Source: Marinomonas sp. TW1 (lineage in GTDB: Bacteria; Pseudomonadota; Gammaproteobacteria; Pseudomonadales; Marinomonadaceae). Taken from it: a stretch of DNA of 64,000 nt. Of this stretch, positions 31,324-40,039 are shown one piece after another. The stretch spans positions 62,001 to 126,000 of the forward strand of contig NZ_JSEE01000010.1 of the NCBI RefSeq assembly GCF_001625355.1, given 5' to 3'. The position numbers and the translations under genes were made by a program. How positions within the stretch are numbered: position 1 is the first letter of the stretch; each line of letters starts with the position of its first letter. The notes below the pieces were generated by a model. The model ran no database searches. It saw only the letters and a list, made by a program, of their open reading frames with translations, and was not told the DNA's origin.

Positions 31324-31746
31324 TCAAACCTCACTGTTTACCAAGGTTCCCTTGATATCGCTGAGTTGACTCATAATAGCATCAATTCGATCAGACATTT
31401 TGAGAAACTCCTCGGTGGGAATTTGGCGAACAACATCACCTGTTGCCTGATCAAGTACTTTTACAATATTGTGATCCCTATCTTCCGACATTTCAAAGGT
31501 CAAATGCACATTCAATTGAGATAATTTTTTATTCATTACTTCAATATCAGGTGGTTCTACCCTCTGTTGCGAAGAATAGACATTAGAGCCATTATTATTC
31601 TGACCCGTTCTGCTGGTATCGGCGGTATTTTGAACGACTTTAGCATTGGCTTGACGCAATGCCGCAAAATCCTCTGACGCACGCTGTTCAGAACGAAGAG
31701 AATAACTAGCACTCTGCTTAGAAAAATCACTGGCATTGATGGACAT
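31324..31746 (-). CDS. flaG: FlaG family protein
   Basis: A 140-residue protein with the conserved FlaG C-terminus: LNVHLTFEMSEDRDHNIVKV, LDQATGDVVRQIPTEEFLKM. FlaG affects filament length in other bacteria. The N-terminal half is Ser/Asn/Gln-rich and variable. ATG 31746 has a strong ribosome site, GGAGGAATTCTGAT; an ORF extension upstream is not needed. It is between flagellin and fliD, the usual place for flaG. Confidence 0.88.
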   Translation of the reverse strand: MSINASDFSKQSASYSLRSEQRASEDFAALRQANAKVVQNTADTSRTGQNNNGSNVYSSQQRVEPPDIEVMNKKLSQLNVHLTFEMSEDRDHNIVKVLDQATGDVVRQIPTEEFLKMSDRIDAIMSQLSDIKGTLVNSEV

Positions 31747-31765
31747 ATCAGAATTCCTCCAAATA

Positions 31766-31797
31766 GACAAAAGCCGGAGCGTAATTGCCCCAGCTTT
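31766..31797 (-). terminator. Probable terminator/attenuator after the first flagellin
   Basis: On the minus strand AAAGCTGGGGC pairs with GCTCCGGCTTT (two G-U pairs) around a 6-base loop, followed by TGTC. Transcription may partly continue into flaG-fliD. Confidence 0.6.
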
Positions 31798-31814
31798 TCG
31801 CTATCACAAGCTGA

Positions 31815-32699
31815 TTAACCCAATAGAGACAATGCAGTTTGTGGACGTTGGTTAGCTTGAGCAAGAATAGAAGAACTCGCTTGTTGCAAAATTTGTGAAC
31901 TCGTCAATTTCGCAGTTTCTTCAGCGAAGTCAGCATCACGAACACGTGAACGTGCAGCCGCAACGTTTTCGGAGATGTTACTCAAGTTACTGATGGTAGA
32001 ACCAAAACGGTTTTGGATCGCACCCAAGTCAGCACGCTTAGAGTCAACTGCCGCAATCATAGTATCAAGAACATCGATCATGCTCTGCGCATTCGCAACA
32101 GAAGAAACAGACGCTGTAGATTGGCTCACCTGCGCTGTTGCAGCACTGCTCGACAAACCAGACATAGTGAAACCACCATTACCAGCAAAATCAATCGAGT
32201 TAGTGATACCACCAGAAGTAAGGGTGAAACTGATGGTTTGATTAGAATCCGCACCTACTTGGAATACACCTTCGTAAGAACCGTCTAGCAAGTTCTCGCC
32301 ACCAAAAGTGGTGTCAGAAGCAATACGGTTAATCTCTGTAGACAACTGAGTCACTTCTTGCTGAAGCGCGGCACGGTCTTTGTCAGAGTTAGAGCCGTTC
32401 GCTGCCTGGATAGACAAAGTACGCATACGTTGCAACATGTTTGTTGTTTCGTCCAATGCGCCTTCCGCCGTTTGTGAAAGCGAAATACCGTCGTTTGCGT
32501 TACGTACAGACTGGTTTAGACCATTAACCTGAGAAGTTAAACGGTTAGAAACCAATAGACCTGCCGCATCGTCCGCTGCGCTGTTGATACGTAAACCAGA
32601 AGACAAACGCTGGAAAGACGTATCCAAAGATTTACTAGAGCTCATCAACTGACGCTGTGCGCTTAGAGATGAAGTATTCGTATTTACGTAAAGAGCCAT
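31815..32699 (-). CDS. Flagellin (copy 1)
   Basis: A 294-residue flagellin with conserved D0/D1 ends: [40 protein letters not shown] and, at the C-terminus, [20 protein letters not shown] and [15 protein letters not shown]. There is only a short central part, far shorter than the 498-residue E. coli flagellin, so outer D2/D3 domains are mostly absent. The centre (about 170-205) is Ser/Thr-rich, a plausible target for O-linked pseudaminic acid. ATG 32699 follows GGAGG. A sigma-28 match lies upstream. It is close to the paralog at 35449. Confidence 0.96.
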   Translation of the reverse strand: MALYVNTNTSSLSAQRQLMSSSKSLDTSFQRLSSGLRINSAADDAAGLLVSNRLTSQVNGLNQSVRNANDGISLSQTAEGALDETTNMLQRMRTLSIQAANGSNSDKDRAALQQEVTQLSTEINRIASDTTFGGENLLDGSYEGVFQVGADSNQTISFTLTSGGITNSIDFAGNGGFTMSGLSSSAATAQVSQSTASVSSVANAQSMIDVLDTMIAAVDSKRADLGAIQNRFGSTISNLSNISENVAAARSRVRDADFAEETAKLTSSQILQQASSSILAQANQRPQTALSLLG

Positions 32700-32747
32700 C
32701 ATAGCCTCCTAGGTTTTTAAGTCCTGCCAAAAGCAGATCGTATAAGG

Positions 32748-32774
32748 TTTTCGACAAGGTTTTGAAAACCTTTA
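32748..32774 (-). promoter_or_regulatory. Sigma-28 promoter for flagellin copy 1
   Basis: On the minus strand TAAAGGTT, 11-base spacer, GTCGAAAA: recognisable but weaker -10 than for copy 2. It lies 49 bases before the start codon. Confidence 0.68.
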
Positions 32775-35300
32775 GTCAATTTCGGAATTTTTTTTCCTCA
32801 ACAAGGAAAAAAAACTCCTATAGAGCGGCAAAAATATGCCTAACTAATTGTTTTAATTAAATTTAATAAAACAACAAAAAAATTGAATTTTTTATCTGAA
32901 ATTTCCTTTTTTCTCTATTTAGCGGGCATAAAAGCCTAAAAAATGCACATCTGTGCACACTTTAAAACGCCTCACGAAAAGAAACTCCGTTTCACTCGCA
33001 TAGCAGATCTTTTGTTTTGACAAATTAACGCCATCCAAGGCAAAAAGACGCCACACCTAATGGCAATTTATCACCCACTAAAAACGGCAACAGACTGCCT
33101 TCATCCTGACGCACTTCCGCCACACTTAAAGAGACAAAAAACCATTTAAGAAAGTAAGAAAAAACGACATTTCCCGACTTCCATTTATCAAATCGTATTA
33201 TTTACTCATCACGGCTATTAAAGAGCGCTTTTAAAGAGCGTTATGAAAATGGAAGCCAAAAACGCTCTGCCATCATCACTAGACGAACACCTTGCAAATG
33301 GGCAAAAATTTTTAATGGCACAAGACCACTATGACCATAATGAGTAGCAACCTTGGCTATGTCAGAGGACACATCATGCCCTCAAGACCTCAGTGCTATG
33401 TAACGCACTATTGCCGATGTCACTTATGCACCATTCTTTTACCGTTCACATTGCATTAGACCAACACCTAAAAGACCGCTGATTTGGGTGCAACCAATCA
33501 AAAAAGCCTCGTAACATCAGCTCTCTAACGGTTGGCTCCAATACATCACGAACGCCAATGATCACGACAAAGCCCCAGTATCGAGTCTCTAAATCCTGTA
33601 CGTCAGCACGCTCTTGCAGATGAAAAATGCACACAATCAACTTTCACCTTCGCGCAAGACCCTGTTTCGTGAAACCATGCTTTATCAAAAGTCAGCTAAG
33701 TCAGTTTGATACTGAAACCATGATTTTCAGGACATGTATTTAGGGTCGCCTTGTCCTAAGCAGTCAGATATACTGAGCCTGCTGATTGGACCAATCATCC
33801 TAGCGACAATGCGCCTAGCATTTGGGCAAAAAACTACCCTACCGAATGATTTCAGCACTTGCATAAACAGTGTCTAAACACTTATCTCCAATGCAGAGTC
33901 AACGTTCATCGAAGCGCTATATGAGAGACAAAACTCTAGATAAAACAATTCCCTAGCGTATCTATACACCATAATCGTCTCCCCAGAGCAGCGACCAGTA
34001 ACAAACATCAAGGCCATCGAGACGAATTATGTATGTCTCCAAAAGCTCGCCTGTCACTTGATAAGGCCCAAGCCAAATAAGGCCGCCTTTTTGCGCACTG
34101 CAACATCAGTATTTTTCACTCTTTTCGAGCGTGCATTCTGTTAAAACCTTTCTATACACTCACCTTCGTTCTTCTCGAATCCATTAAACCAACAAGGCAA
34201 AAACCAACTATTTAGACGGGTCAAATACCATTGAATCTCAAATCGCCTCTCTTCAAAGAGGCCCTATAACAGTAAATCTGTATCCATTTATTCTCTCGCC
34301 AAAGCCAACTTGTTACGTATGATGCTCAAAAAACAGCAACTCAAGCGGTTCTCGTGACGATAACCCCTAACAACAGGATTTAATCTAATACCAGGTATAC
34401 AGGCCGTGCTGATCTTCATTCATTCCTTCTAAAACCATGTCACTAAACCTGAAACACTCATTTTCAAACCCTCGAAACTAGCTCTCGTTCTGATGATTCG
34501 GCCGATAAACAGCCAACCCATCAATGACATCTTTGTGTGTAAGAAGAGCAAACATTAGTCTTAACTCACAGCACTGAAACCTCAGAATTCATAGACCAAA
34601 ATCACCACAAAACATCATCAGTTTCATAGCCAATTTTCCATCTGCTTCATCCTAGTAAAATAAAACCAAGAGCCAAAAAATTCAGTAGAAACGCTCTAAA
34701 ATCTTATTTTTCACCCTTATTAACTTGGTAATCGCTCTAACAAAAAGGCCCTGACGGTATCAATAATCACCAAGGTCACAAAAGAGAGATTAACCCCTTT
34801 GAATTGACTCTTTCCTTTAAGCAAAAGTACTAGATTTCAACACACTTAAAAACGAACCACTCCACAATCGATCCCTTAACAACACGTTAATGACCTAACT
34901 TGATCATCGTTTTAGGGACACGCCAGATCTTTCTATAAAGTGCAGTGCGACCACTTATCGTCATTCTTTTTCAATACCAACTTCGTGAAGAGCGATTTAC
35001 CCTGTGAGTATTTTTTATTACTGCTCCTTTATTTAGGAGCGAAAGCGTTTCAAAATACTGAAATCGAACTCGACTCTTTGTCACCACTTACTTGGTAGCC
35101 GACGTCTTTAAAGAAGACTTGCTCTAGTGCTTTTGCTTTTGCTTTTCTAAACTAATCTCATAATTTTCCTAGTGACACTGAACCTAAATCCCTGAACTCA
35201 GTCAGCAAGCGAACTATGGCATTAGCCTAATAGATCCATATCCCCTCCTTTGCAATTGATTTCGCGGTATCGCATCTCCTAATTGCTCCAAAATTTGGGC
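32775..35300. other. Long stretch with no intact gene between two flagellin genes
   Basis: About 2.5 kb with no frame above 65 codons. It has base composition similar to coding DNA from about 33.0 kb on. Protein-like pieces appear in changing frames: plus strand 33243 MKMEAKNALPSSLDEHLANG ending at a stop after 34 codons, then DLSAM, LPMSLMHHSFTVHIALDQHL, near 33790 PSDNAPSIWAKNYPTE, and near 34100 TATSVFFTLFERAFC. This suggests one or more heavily decayed genes, possibly once related to flagellin modification given position. I do not recognise a family. The part from 32775 to about 33000 is AT-rich upstream sequence of flagellin copy 1. Confidence 0.5.
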
Positions 35301-35330
35301 AAAAAAAAGCCGGGTGAAAAATCACCCGGC
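35301..35330 (-). terminator. Terminator after flagellin copy 2
   Basis: GCCGGGTGA / TCACCCGGC perfect 9-bp stem with a 4-base loop and a T8 tract on the minus strand (A tract 35301-35308). Confidence 0.92.
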
Positions 35331-35448
35331 ATAAAAGGCACCTCTAGGAGAGAGAAGTAGCCTATATTCCGAGACAGTTCTCGAACCTTTAGTTAACGTA
35401 GCTATCTACTGCTACTTAACTCATATCTTTAAATTGTCATTGCTATTT

Positions 35449-36333
35449 TTAGTTACCTAAAAGTGACAATGCTGTTTGAGGACGTTGATTTGCCTGAGCC
35501 AAAATCGTACTACTTGCTTGCTGCAAAATCTGAGTGCTGGTCAAGTTTGCTGTCTCCTCAGCAAAGTCGGCATCACGAACACGTGCACGGGCAGCCGATA
35601 CGTTCTCAGAAATGTTACTCAAGTTTGTAATGGTTGAACTAAATCGGTTTTGTACCGCACCCAGCTCAGCTCGCTTAAAGTCTACCGCCGAAATCATAGA
35701 GTCAATAATCGCGATCATACTTTGCGCGTTGACAATACTAGAGACAGATGCCGTTGTAACACCTACCTGAGAAGATGCCTGATTGGATAGACCTGACATG
35801 GTAAAACCATTATTGGCTTGGTAGTCGATAGAGTTATTCGCACCACCAAATTCCATAGTAAAACTGATTGTTTGGTTTGCATCGGCACCGACCTGGAAAA
35901 TCCCCTGATAAGTACCATCTAATAAATTCGCACCACCAAAGGTTGTGGTTGCTGCGATTCGGTTAATCTCTTCCGAAAGCTGCGACATTTCTTGTTGTAG
36001 TGCCACACGATCTCGGTCTGAGTTAGAACCGTTTGCTGCCTGAATGGACAAAGTACGCATACGCTGTAGCATACTAGTGGTTTCGTCCAAGGCCCCTTCG
36101 GCTGTCTGAGCCAAAGAAATACCATCGTTTGCATTTCGTACAGACTGGTTCAAACCATTAATCTGAGAAGTCAAACGATCCGAAATTTGTAGACCAGCCG
36201 CATCATCGGCTGCACTGTTGATTCGACGACCAGATGACAAACGTTGGAACGATGTATCAAGGTCACGACTTGAGTTTGCTAGTAATCGCTGAGCATTCAG
36301 CGAGGACACATTTGTGTTTACGTATAAAGCCAT
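35449..36333 (-). CDS. Flagellin (copy 2)
   Basis: A 294-residue flagellin nearly identical to copy 1 in its ends: [40 protein letters not shown], and [20 protein letters not shown] with [15 protein letters not shown]. The main differences are in the short middle (about residues 165-205), which is again Ser/Thr-rich. The start follows GGAGAGATTAAA. It has its own sigma-28 promoter and a strong terminator, so it is transcribed independently of copy 1 and probably more strongly, judging by the better -10 box. Confidence 0.96.
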   Translation of the reverse strand: MALYVNTNVSSLNAQRLLANSSRDLDTSFQRLSSGRRINSAADDAAGLQISDRLTSQINGLNQSVRNANDGISLAQTAEGALDETTSMLQRMRTLSIQAANGSNSDRDRVALQQEMSQLSEEINRIAATTTFGGANLLDGTYQGIFQVGADANQTISFTMEFGGANNSIDYQANNGFTMSGLSNQASSQVGVTTASVSSIVNAQSMIAIIDSMISAVDFKRAELGAVQNRFSSTITNLSNISENVSAARARVRDADFAEETANLTSTQILQQASSTILAQANQRPQTALSLLGN

Positions 36334-36413
36334 TTTAATCTCTCCTAAGATGTATTTTTAACGAGACAACCTTTTGATTTAATTGATTATTTGGTTTTTG
36401 TCTCTTATTAAAG

Positions 36414-36440
36414 TTATCGACATTTCGATGTGTATCTTTA
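36414..36440 (-). promoter_or_regulatory. Sigma-28 promoter for flagellin copy 2
   Basis: On the minus strand TAAAGATA, 11-base spacer, GTCGATAA: seven of eight matches to the -10 consensus and six of eight to the -35. It lies 81 bases before the start codon. Confidence 0.82.
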
Positions 36441-37168
36441 ATTTTTTTTTCGCTTTTATTTGGCCTTATTGATTTTTTTATTGTGCTCAAATTTGGCGAT
36501 ACTTGAGTTATCGAACTAGGAGAAAAGAACTTTAAAAAATTTTAGCGTTTTTTTTATAAAAAATACCAAAACCAACAAAAAATTCAATTAAATCAATAAC
36601 ATATAAAAACACTATATTTCATTATTTTTCCCAAATCACCATCCTCTAAACCGTTTTCCGACGAAAGAAAATGATCAAAAATTCAACACTAAAAAGGTGG
36701 AACATAACCACTCACAACAAAGATTGATATTTTTTAAACGAAATGGGACAGAAAAACAGAGTAAATAAAGGATTCAAATAAAATTAAATATCAATTAAAG
36801 CATCTGAGATTATTCAAATATTGTTAAAATCAATACGAAGACATTTCAAATAAAAATGAAAAATACATGGCATTAATAAAAGTAAGTGGATGCTGAAAAC
36901 AAATCTAATCATAAAGAAAATATCCGCTCCCAAGATAAGTCTGGTTAAATATTCAACAACCAGAAACGGGTTAGGTGCATTTTCAAATACAAGAAACGAC
37001 ACGATCGAAGAAAGGACACGATCGAAGAAAGGGTATTCTAATCTTACCGCTGATCATAAGGTATTTGTGTTGAGTAAAGAGACGAGGAAACGACTCTAAC
37101 TTTGCGGCTGCTAATGAGCGAGTAGATGCCCTCTTGATTGACAAAGGATAACGACAACCAAGATGGCT
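36441..37168. other. AT-rich intergenic region with a tandem repeat and possible coding fragments
   Basis: About 730 bp upstream of flagellin copy 2 and downstream of the HD-GYP gene. From 36441 to about 36900 it is very AT-rich and shows no gene. Between 36890 and 37148 two plus-strand frames look partly protein-like: a 69-codon frame ending at 37099, and in another frame NFAAANERVDALLIDKG followed by a stop. They may be fragments of one lost gene or chance. No promoter for either was identified. Confidence 0.35.
36998..37031 (+). repeat. 17-bp tandem direct repeat, two copies
   Basis: GACACGATCGAAGAAAG occurs twice head to tail with no spacer. It lies inside the short 36890-37099 frame and adds a non-multiple of three, so it would shift any reading frame. 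Confidence 0.9.
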
Positions 37169-38710
37169 TTATGAGATGTGATTAATAAACTGCAAACCAA
37201 ATTTTTGAGGGTCTACTTCACCTTCAATGATGACATCAGACTTTAGGTTAGCTGACTTATTTAATTCAATATCAGCGACCTCAATGAAAGACTTATTGGT
37301 CATGCTGTAAACTTGTCGTACCAAGTTTGGCTGAAACGCTTTATTTAACGTTAACACGAAACCAACACGTCCATTTGATAAGGCAACACACGACCCAACA
37401 GGTACTTTACCTATGCATCTGAGAAAGACCGTCAATAACTCTTTGTCGAATGCTAGGCCGGCTTCTTTCTCAAGCTTTTGACATGCCTTAATGGGACCAA
37501 TGGAAGGTTTATGTGGTTGCTCTGATGTAATTGCATCGTAGGCATCAATGATTGCCGCCATCTTGCCATAGACAGAAATTTCTTGGTCTTGTTTACCTGC
37601 GGGGTATCCAGAACCGTCTATCTTCTCATGATGATCAAGCAGCATCTGATAAACCGCTTTCGGTACGCCGTCACACTTATGAAGAATTTGCTCTCCAAAT
37701 TGAATGTGTTTTCGGAACAAATCGAATTCACTGTCAGTCATTTTGGTGGTCTTCGAGACCATCGCAGATGGCAAACGGAAACGTCCTAAATCGAATAACA
37801 AAGCACCAAGTGAAATAACCTCGACATAAGCGTTATCTAGCTTCATTGCTTTAGCAAAATGAATACCCAATACCGCCATACCAATTGCATGCTGCTCTAA
37901 ATAGGTGTCAGCGTCTTTAATGTGGCGTAGCGCCATCACTGCAAAATTGTTACGTGTGTGCGAGTCAATTAAACGTCGACAGAATTTTTTAAGCTCAACA
38001 ACATCCAGCTGTTTGCCATGCTTAAATCGTTCTACTTGAGCGACCAATAACGCATGACCATCTTGGAAAATTTTTAGCCCAGTTGCGACTTCATCGTCAA
38101 AATGGGTCGGAATAAAACGCGTCTCTTTAGGTGTTTTCTTCAACAATGCGGCACGGGCTTTTTGCTCGGTCGCCATTTCCTCTGTCAGCTTTGCCTCACC
38201 ATCCGCACCTTCCATATTGTTATTCATACGGGCTTTGTAAGAGAGCACTTGTTCTCGTGTGTGCTCATTCAGCTCTTGGCGAAAGTAACGAAATAAGCTT
38301 TGTCCTCGCGGATGCTTAGACCTTAATTCTTTGGTACTTAACCCAGGGTGTAATTTTTTCAAACTGCGAACAGAACGGCCTGCGACCAAAGACATACACA
38401 AAATAAGAAAGCGTTCTTGCGCATCGTATAAACGCTCACGACGGCTGTTTAAAAGCTTACCATCGTCAAAATAGGGATCATAAGGCAGGAAAGCCTCATC
38501 TAACGGAATACGCAATACGTCTAACGCGATCTGACGCATAGCAATACCAACAATTCGATCATTACGACCATGCATGCCGATTAAGCTTTTAATGCGTTTA
38601 CTGCTAATGACTTGAGATTTAATACCCATAATGTCGAGTATTTCACCAACATTAAAGTATCCGACGTTGATATCAGCCCCAAAACAAGACTCTATGTTAA
38701 ATGCTGACAT
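37169..38710 (-). CDS. HD-GYP-related protein with degenerate HD motif
   Basis: A 513-residue protein whose region from about 255 to 420 matches the HD-GYP domain (cyclic-di-GMP phosphodiesterase). It has KHIQFGEQIL with its conserved His335, and an intact HHEKIDGSGYP (360-370). The signature HD is LLFDLGRFRLP: the metal-binding His is Phe306 and the usual Lys is Arg. EQHAIGMAVL retains a histidine. Loss of the HD histidine suggests reduced or no phosphodiesterase activity and perhaps a c-di-GMP-binding role. The N-terminal 200 residues show no known motif. The gene sits 23 bp after flgL in reading direction upstream, ahead of flgL on the minus strand, so it ends the flgF-to-flgL series. Confidence 0.78.
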   Translation of the reverse strand: MSAFNIESCFGADINVGYFNVGEILDIMGIKSQVISSKRIKSLIGMHGRNDRIVGIAMRQIALDVLRIPLDEAFLPYDPYFDDGKLLNSRRERLYDAQERFLILCMSLVAGRSVRSLKKLHPGLSTKELRSKHPRGQSLFRYFRQELNEHTREQVLSYKARMNNNMEGADGEAKLTEEMATEQKARAALLKKTPKETRFIPTHFDDEVATGLKIFQDGHALLVAQVERFKHGKQLDVVELKKFCRRLIDSHTRNNFAVMALRHIKDADTYLEQHAIGMAVLGIHFAKAMKLDNAYVEVISLGALLFDLGRFRLPSAMVSKTTKMTDSEFDLFRKHIQFGEQILHKCDGVPKAVYQMLLDHHEKIDGSGYPAGKQDQEISVYGKMAAIIDAYDAITSEQPHKPSIGPIKACQKLEKEAGLAFDKELLTVFLRCIGKVPVGSCVALSNGRVGFVLTLNKAFQPNLVRQVYSMTNKSFIEVADIELNKSANLKSDVIIEGEVDPQKFGLQFINHIS

Positions 38711-38733
38711 CCCCTAACCCATACCTCAAACAA

Positions 38734-40035
38734 TTACATTTTATTAAACAGTGATAAATTACTGATGCGAGTAAATACTTTTTGAGAGGCGTCCAACGCT
38801 GCTTCTTTCATCGATAAATTGGTCGCAGCTTCCGCCATGTCCAAACCACCGATGCGATCTTGCGCCACCGCGTTGGATAACTGATTTGCCGAACTAAATT
38901 CTTCTCTAACTTGCAATGTATTCAGTCTAGCCCCTACAGATGAACGAGCTTCACCGATTTTTTGCTGAGCATTGTTAAGACTGGCAGTGGCATTAAGAAA
39001 GGCTTCTTCTCTTTGCTGGTATGTCGAGTCTTCATTACTCAAAGTATCAAGTGTTCTATTGATCTCATTCAACACATTATCACGTCTTGGCGGCACCAAA
39101 GCAAAGTCAACAGAAGCGCCTGGCTTACCCTGCAATAAGAAAGACATACCATTAAAGTTAATGGGTTTACCGGCACGGTAAGAACCTGACGCCACAACGT
39201 CGCCTTGGCTATTCGTAATACTGTAATTCCCCGGTTCACCAAAAAAACTTCGACGACGATCTCTATCTTCTTTACTATCAGACTGAGTCAAAGTCGAATC
39301 AGGTTCGCTACCATCATCCACTAATGGCGACGTCACCAGCTGATACTCGTTCACAGATGGTACTTCTGGGTCGTAGTATTCATCCATATATTCTTGGAAA
39401 TCACCCTGACTCTGAACTTTGGCCGTCAATGAAACATCGCCAGTCAGTAGCTCGGTTCTAAATGTGCGGTTGGTCCAAATATCTTGAAAAAGTTTTTTAC
39501 CCGAATCGGTCACTGGCACGCGCATATCTTCAGAAATTTGGGCGTATTTTTGGCCCTCATTTCCGTTCCATAGATAACGTCCTTCTGTATCTTGAATAAA
39601 CGCAGGCGACAACGTATCCGTACCCGCAAAGATATAACTTCCATCCGCACTGCGAGAGTTCATCAACTCCGCCATGGACTCATTGATCAAAGAGATTTCC
39701 TGCACAATGGCATCAATGTCTTCTTGGGTATTAATATCGTTCTGAGCCTGAATGAATAAGGTTCTTACACGATCCATAAAACCATTTAGACTTTCTAGAG
39801 CCACTTCTTGATATTCCAAGTTGCTCTTGGCCATCTTGATCGATTCATCAAACATCTTCAGACGATCTGTACTGTCGCCATACATTAAAATCTGGCTTGC
39901 ACCGACTGGGTTATCACTCGGTTTGACGATATCAGTTTGCGCTGAAATTTTTTCCTGCGTCTTTAATATTTTTTCATTCGATTGACCAATCGCACGACTG
40001 GATTGATCATAAATTAAATTATTCGTTACTCGCAT
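38734..40035 (-). CDS. flgL: Flagellar hook-associated protein 3
   Basis: A 433-residue hook-filament junction protein. The N-terminus MRVTNNLIYDQSSRAIGQSN and the C-terminus GGLDMAEAATNLSMKEAALD share the flagellin D0/D1 pattern; the middle is a larger variable domain (about 190-300) with many Asp/Ser. It is longer than E. coli FlgL (317 aa), mainly because of that insert. It lies four bases after flgK, so the two are translationally close, and it precedes the HD-GYP-like gene by 23 bp. Confidence 0.94.
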   Translation of the reverse strand: MRVTNNLIYDQSSRAIGQSNEKILKTQEKISAQTDIVKPSDNPVGASQILMYGDSTDRLKMFDESIKMAKSNLEYQEVALESLNGFMDRVRTLFIQAQNDINTQEDIDAIVQEISLINESMAELMNSRSADGSYIFAGTDTLSPAFIQDTEGRYLWNGNEGQKYAQISEDMRVPVTDSGKKLFQDIWTNRTFRTELLTGDVSLTAKVQSQGDFQEYMDEYYDPEVPSVNEYQLVTSPLVDDGSEPDSTLTQSDSKEDRDRRRSFFGEPGNYSITNSQGDVVASGSYRAGKPINFNGMSFLLQGKPGASVDFALVPPRRDNVLNEINRTLDTLSNEDSTYQQREEAFLNATASLNNAQQKIGEARSSVGARLNTLQVREEFSSANQLSNAVAQDRIGGLDMAEAATNLSMKEAALDASQKVFTRISNLSLFNKM

Positions 40036-40039
40036 AAAC

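Noticed and set aside
33446..33640. 64-codon minus-strand frame
   Set aside because: It looks somewhat protein-like, but has no ribosome site, no neighbours in frame and no recognised family. It is treated as part of the gene-poor stretch.
34501..34508. Exact GCCGATAA (sigma-28 -10 box) on the plus strand
   Set aside because: The sequence 11 bases upstream (CTCTCGTT) does not match the -35 box, and no gene follows.
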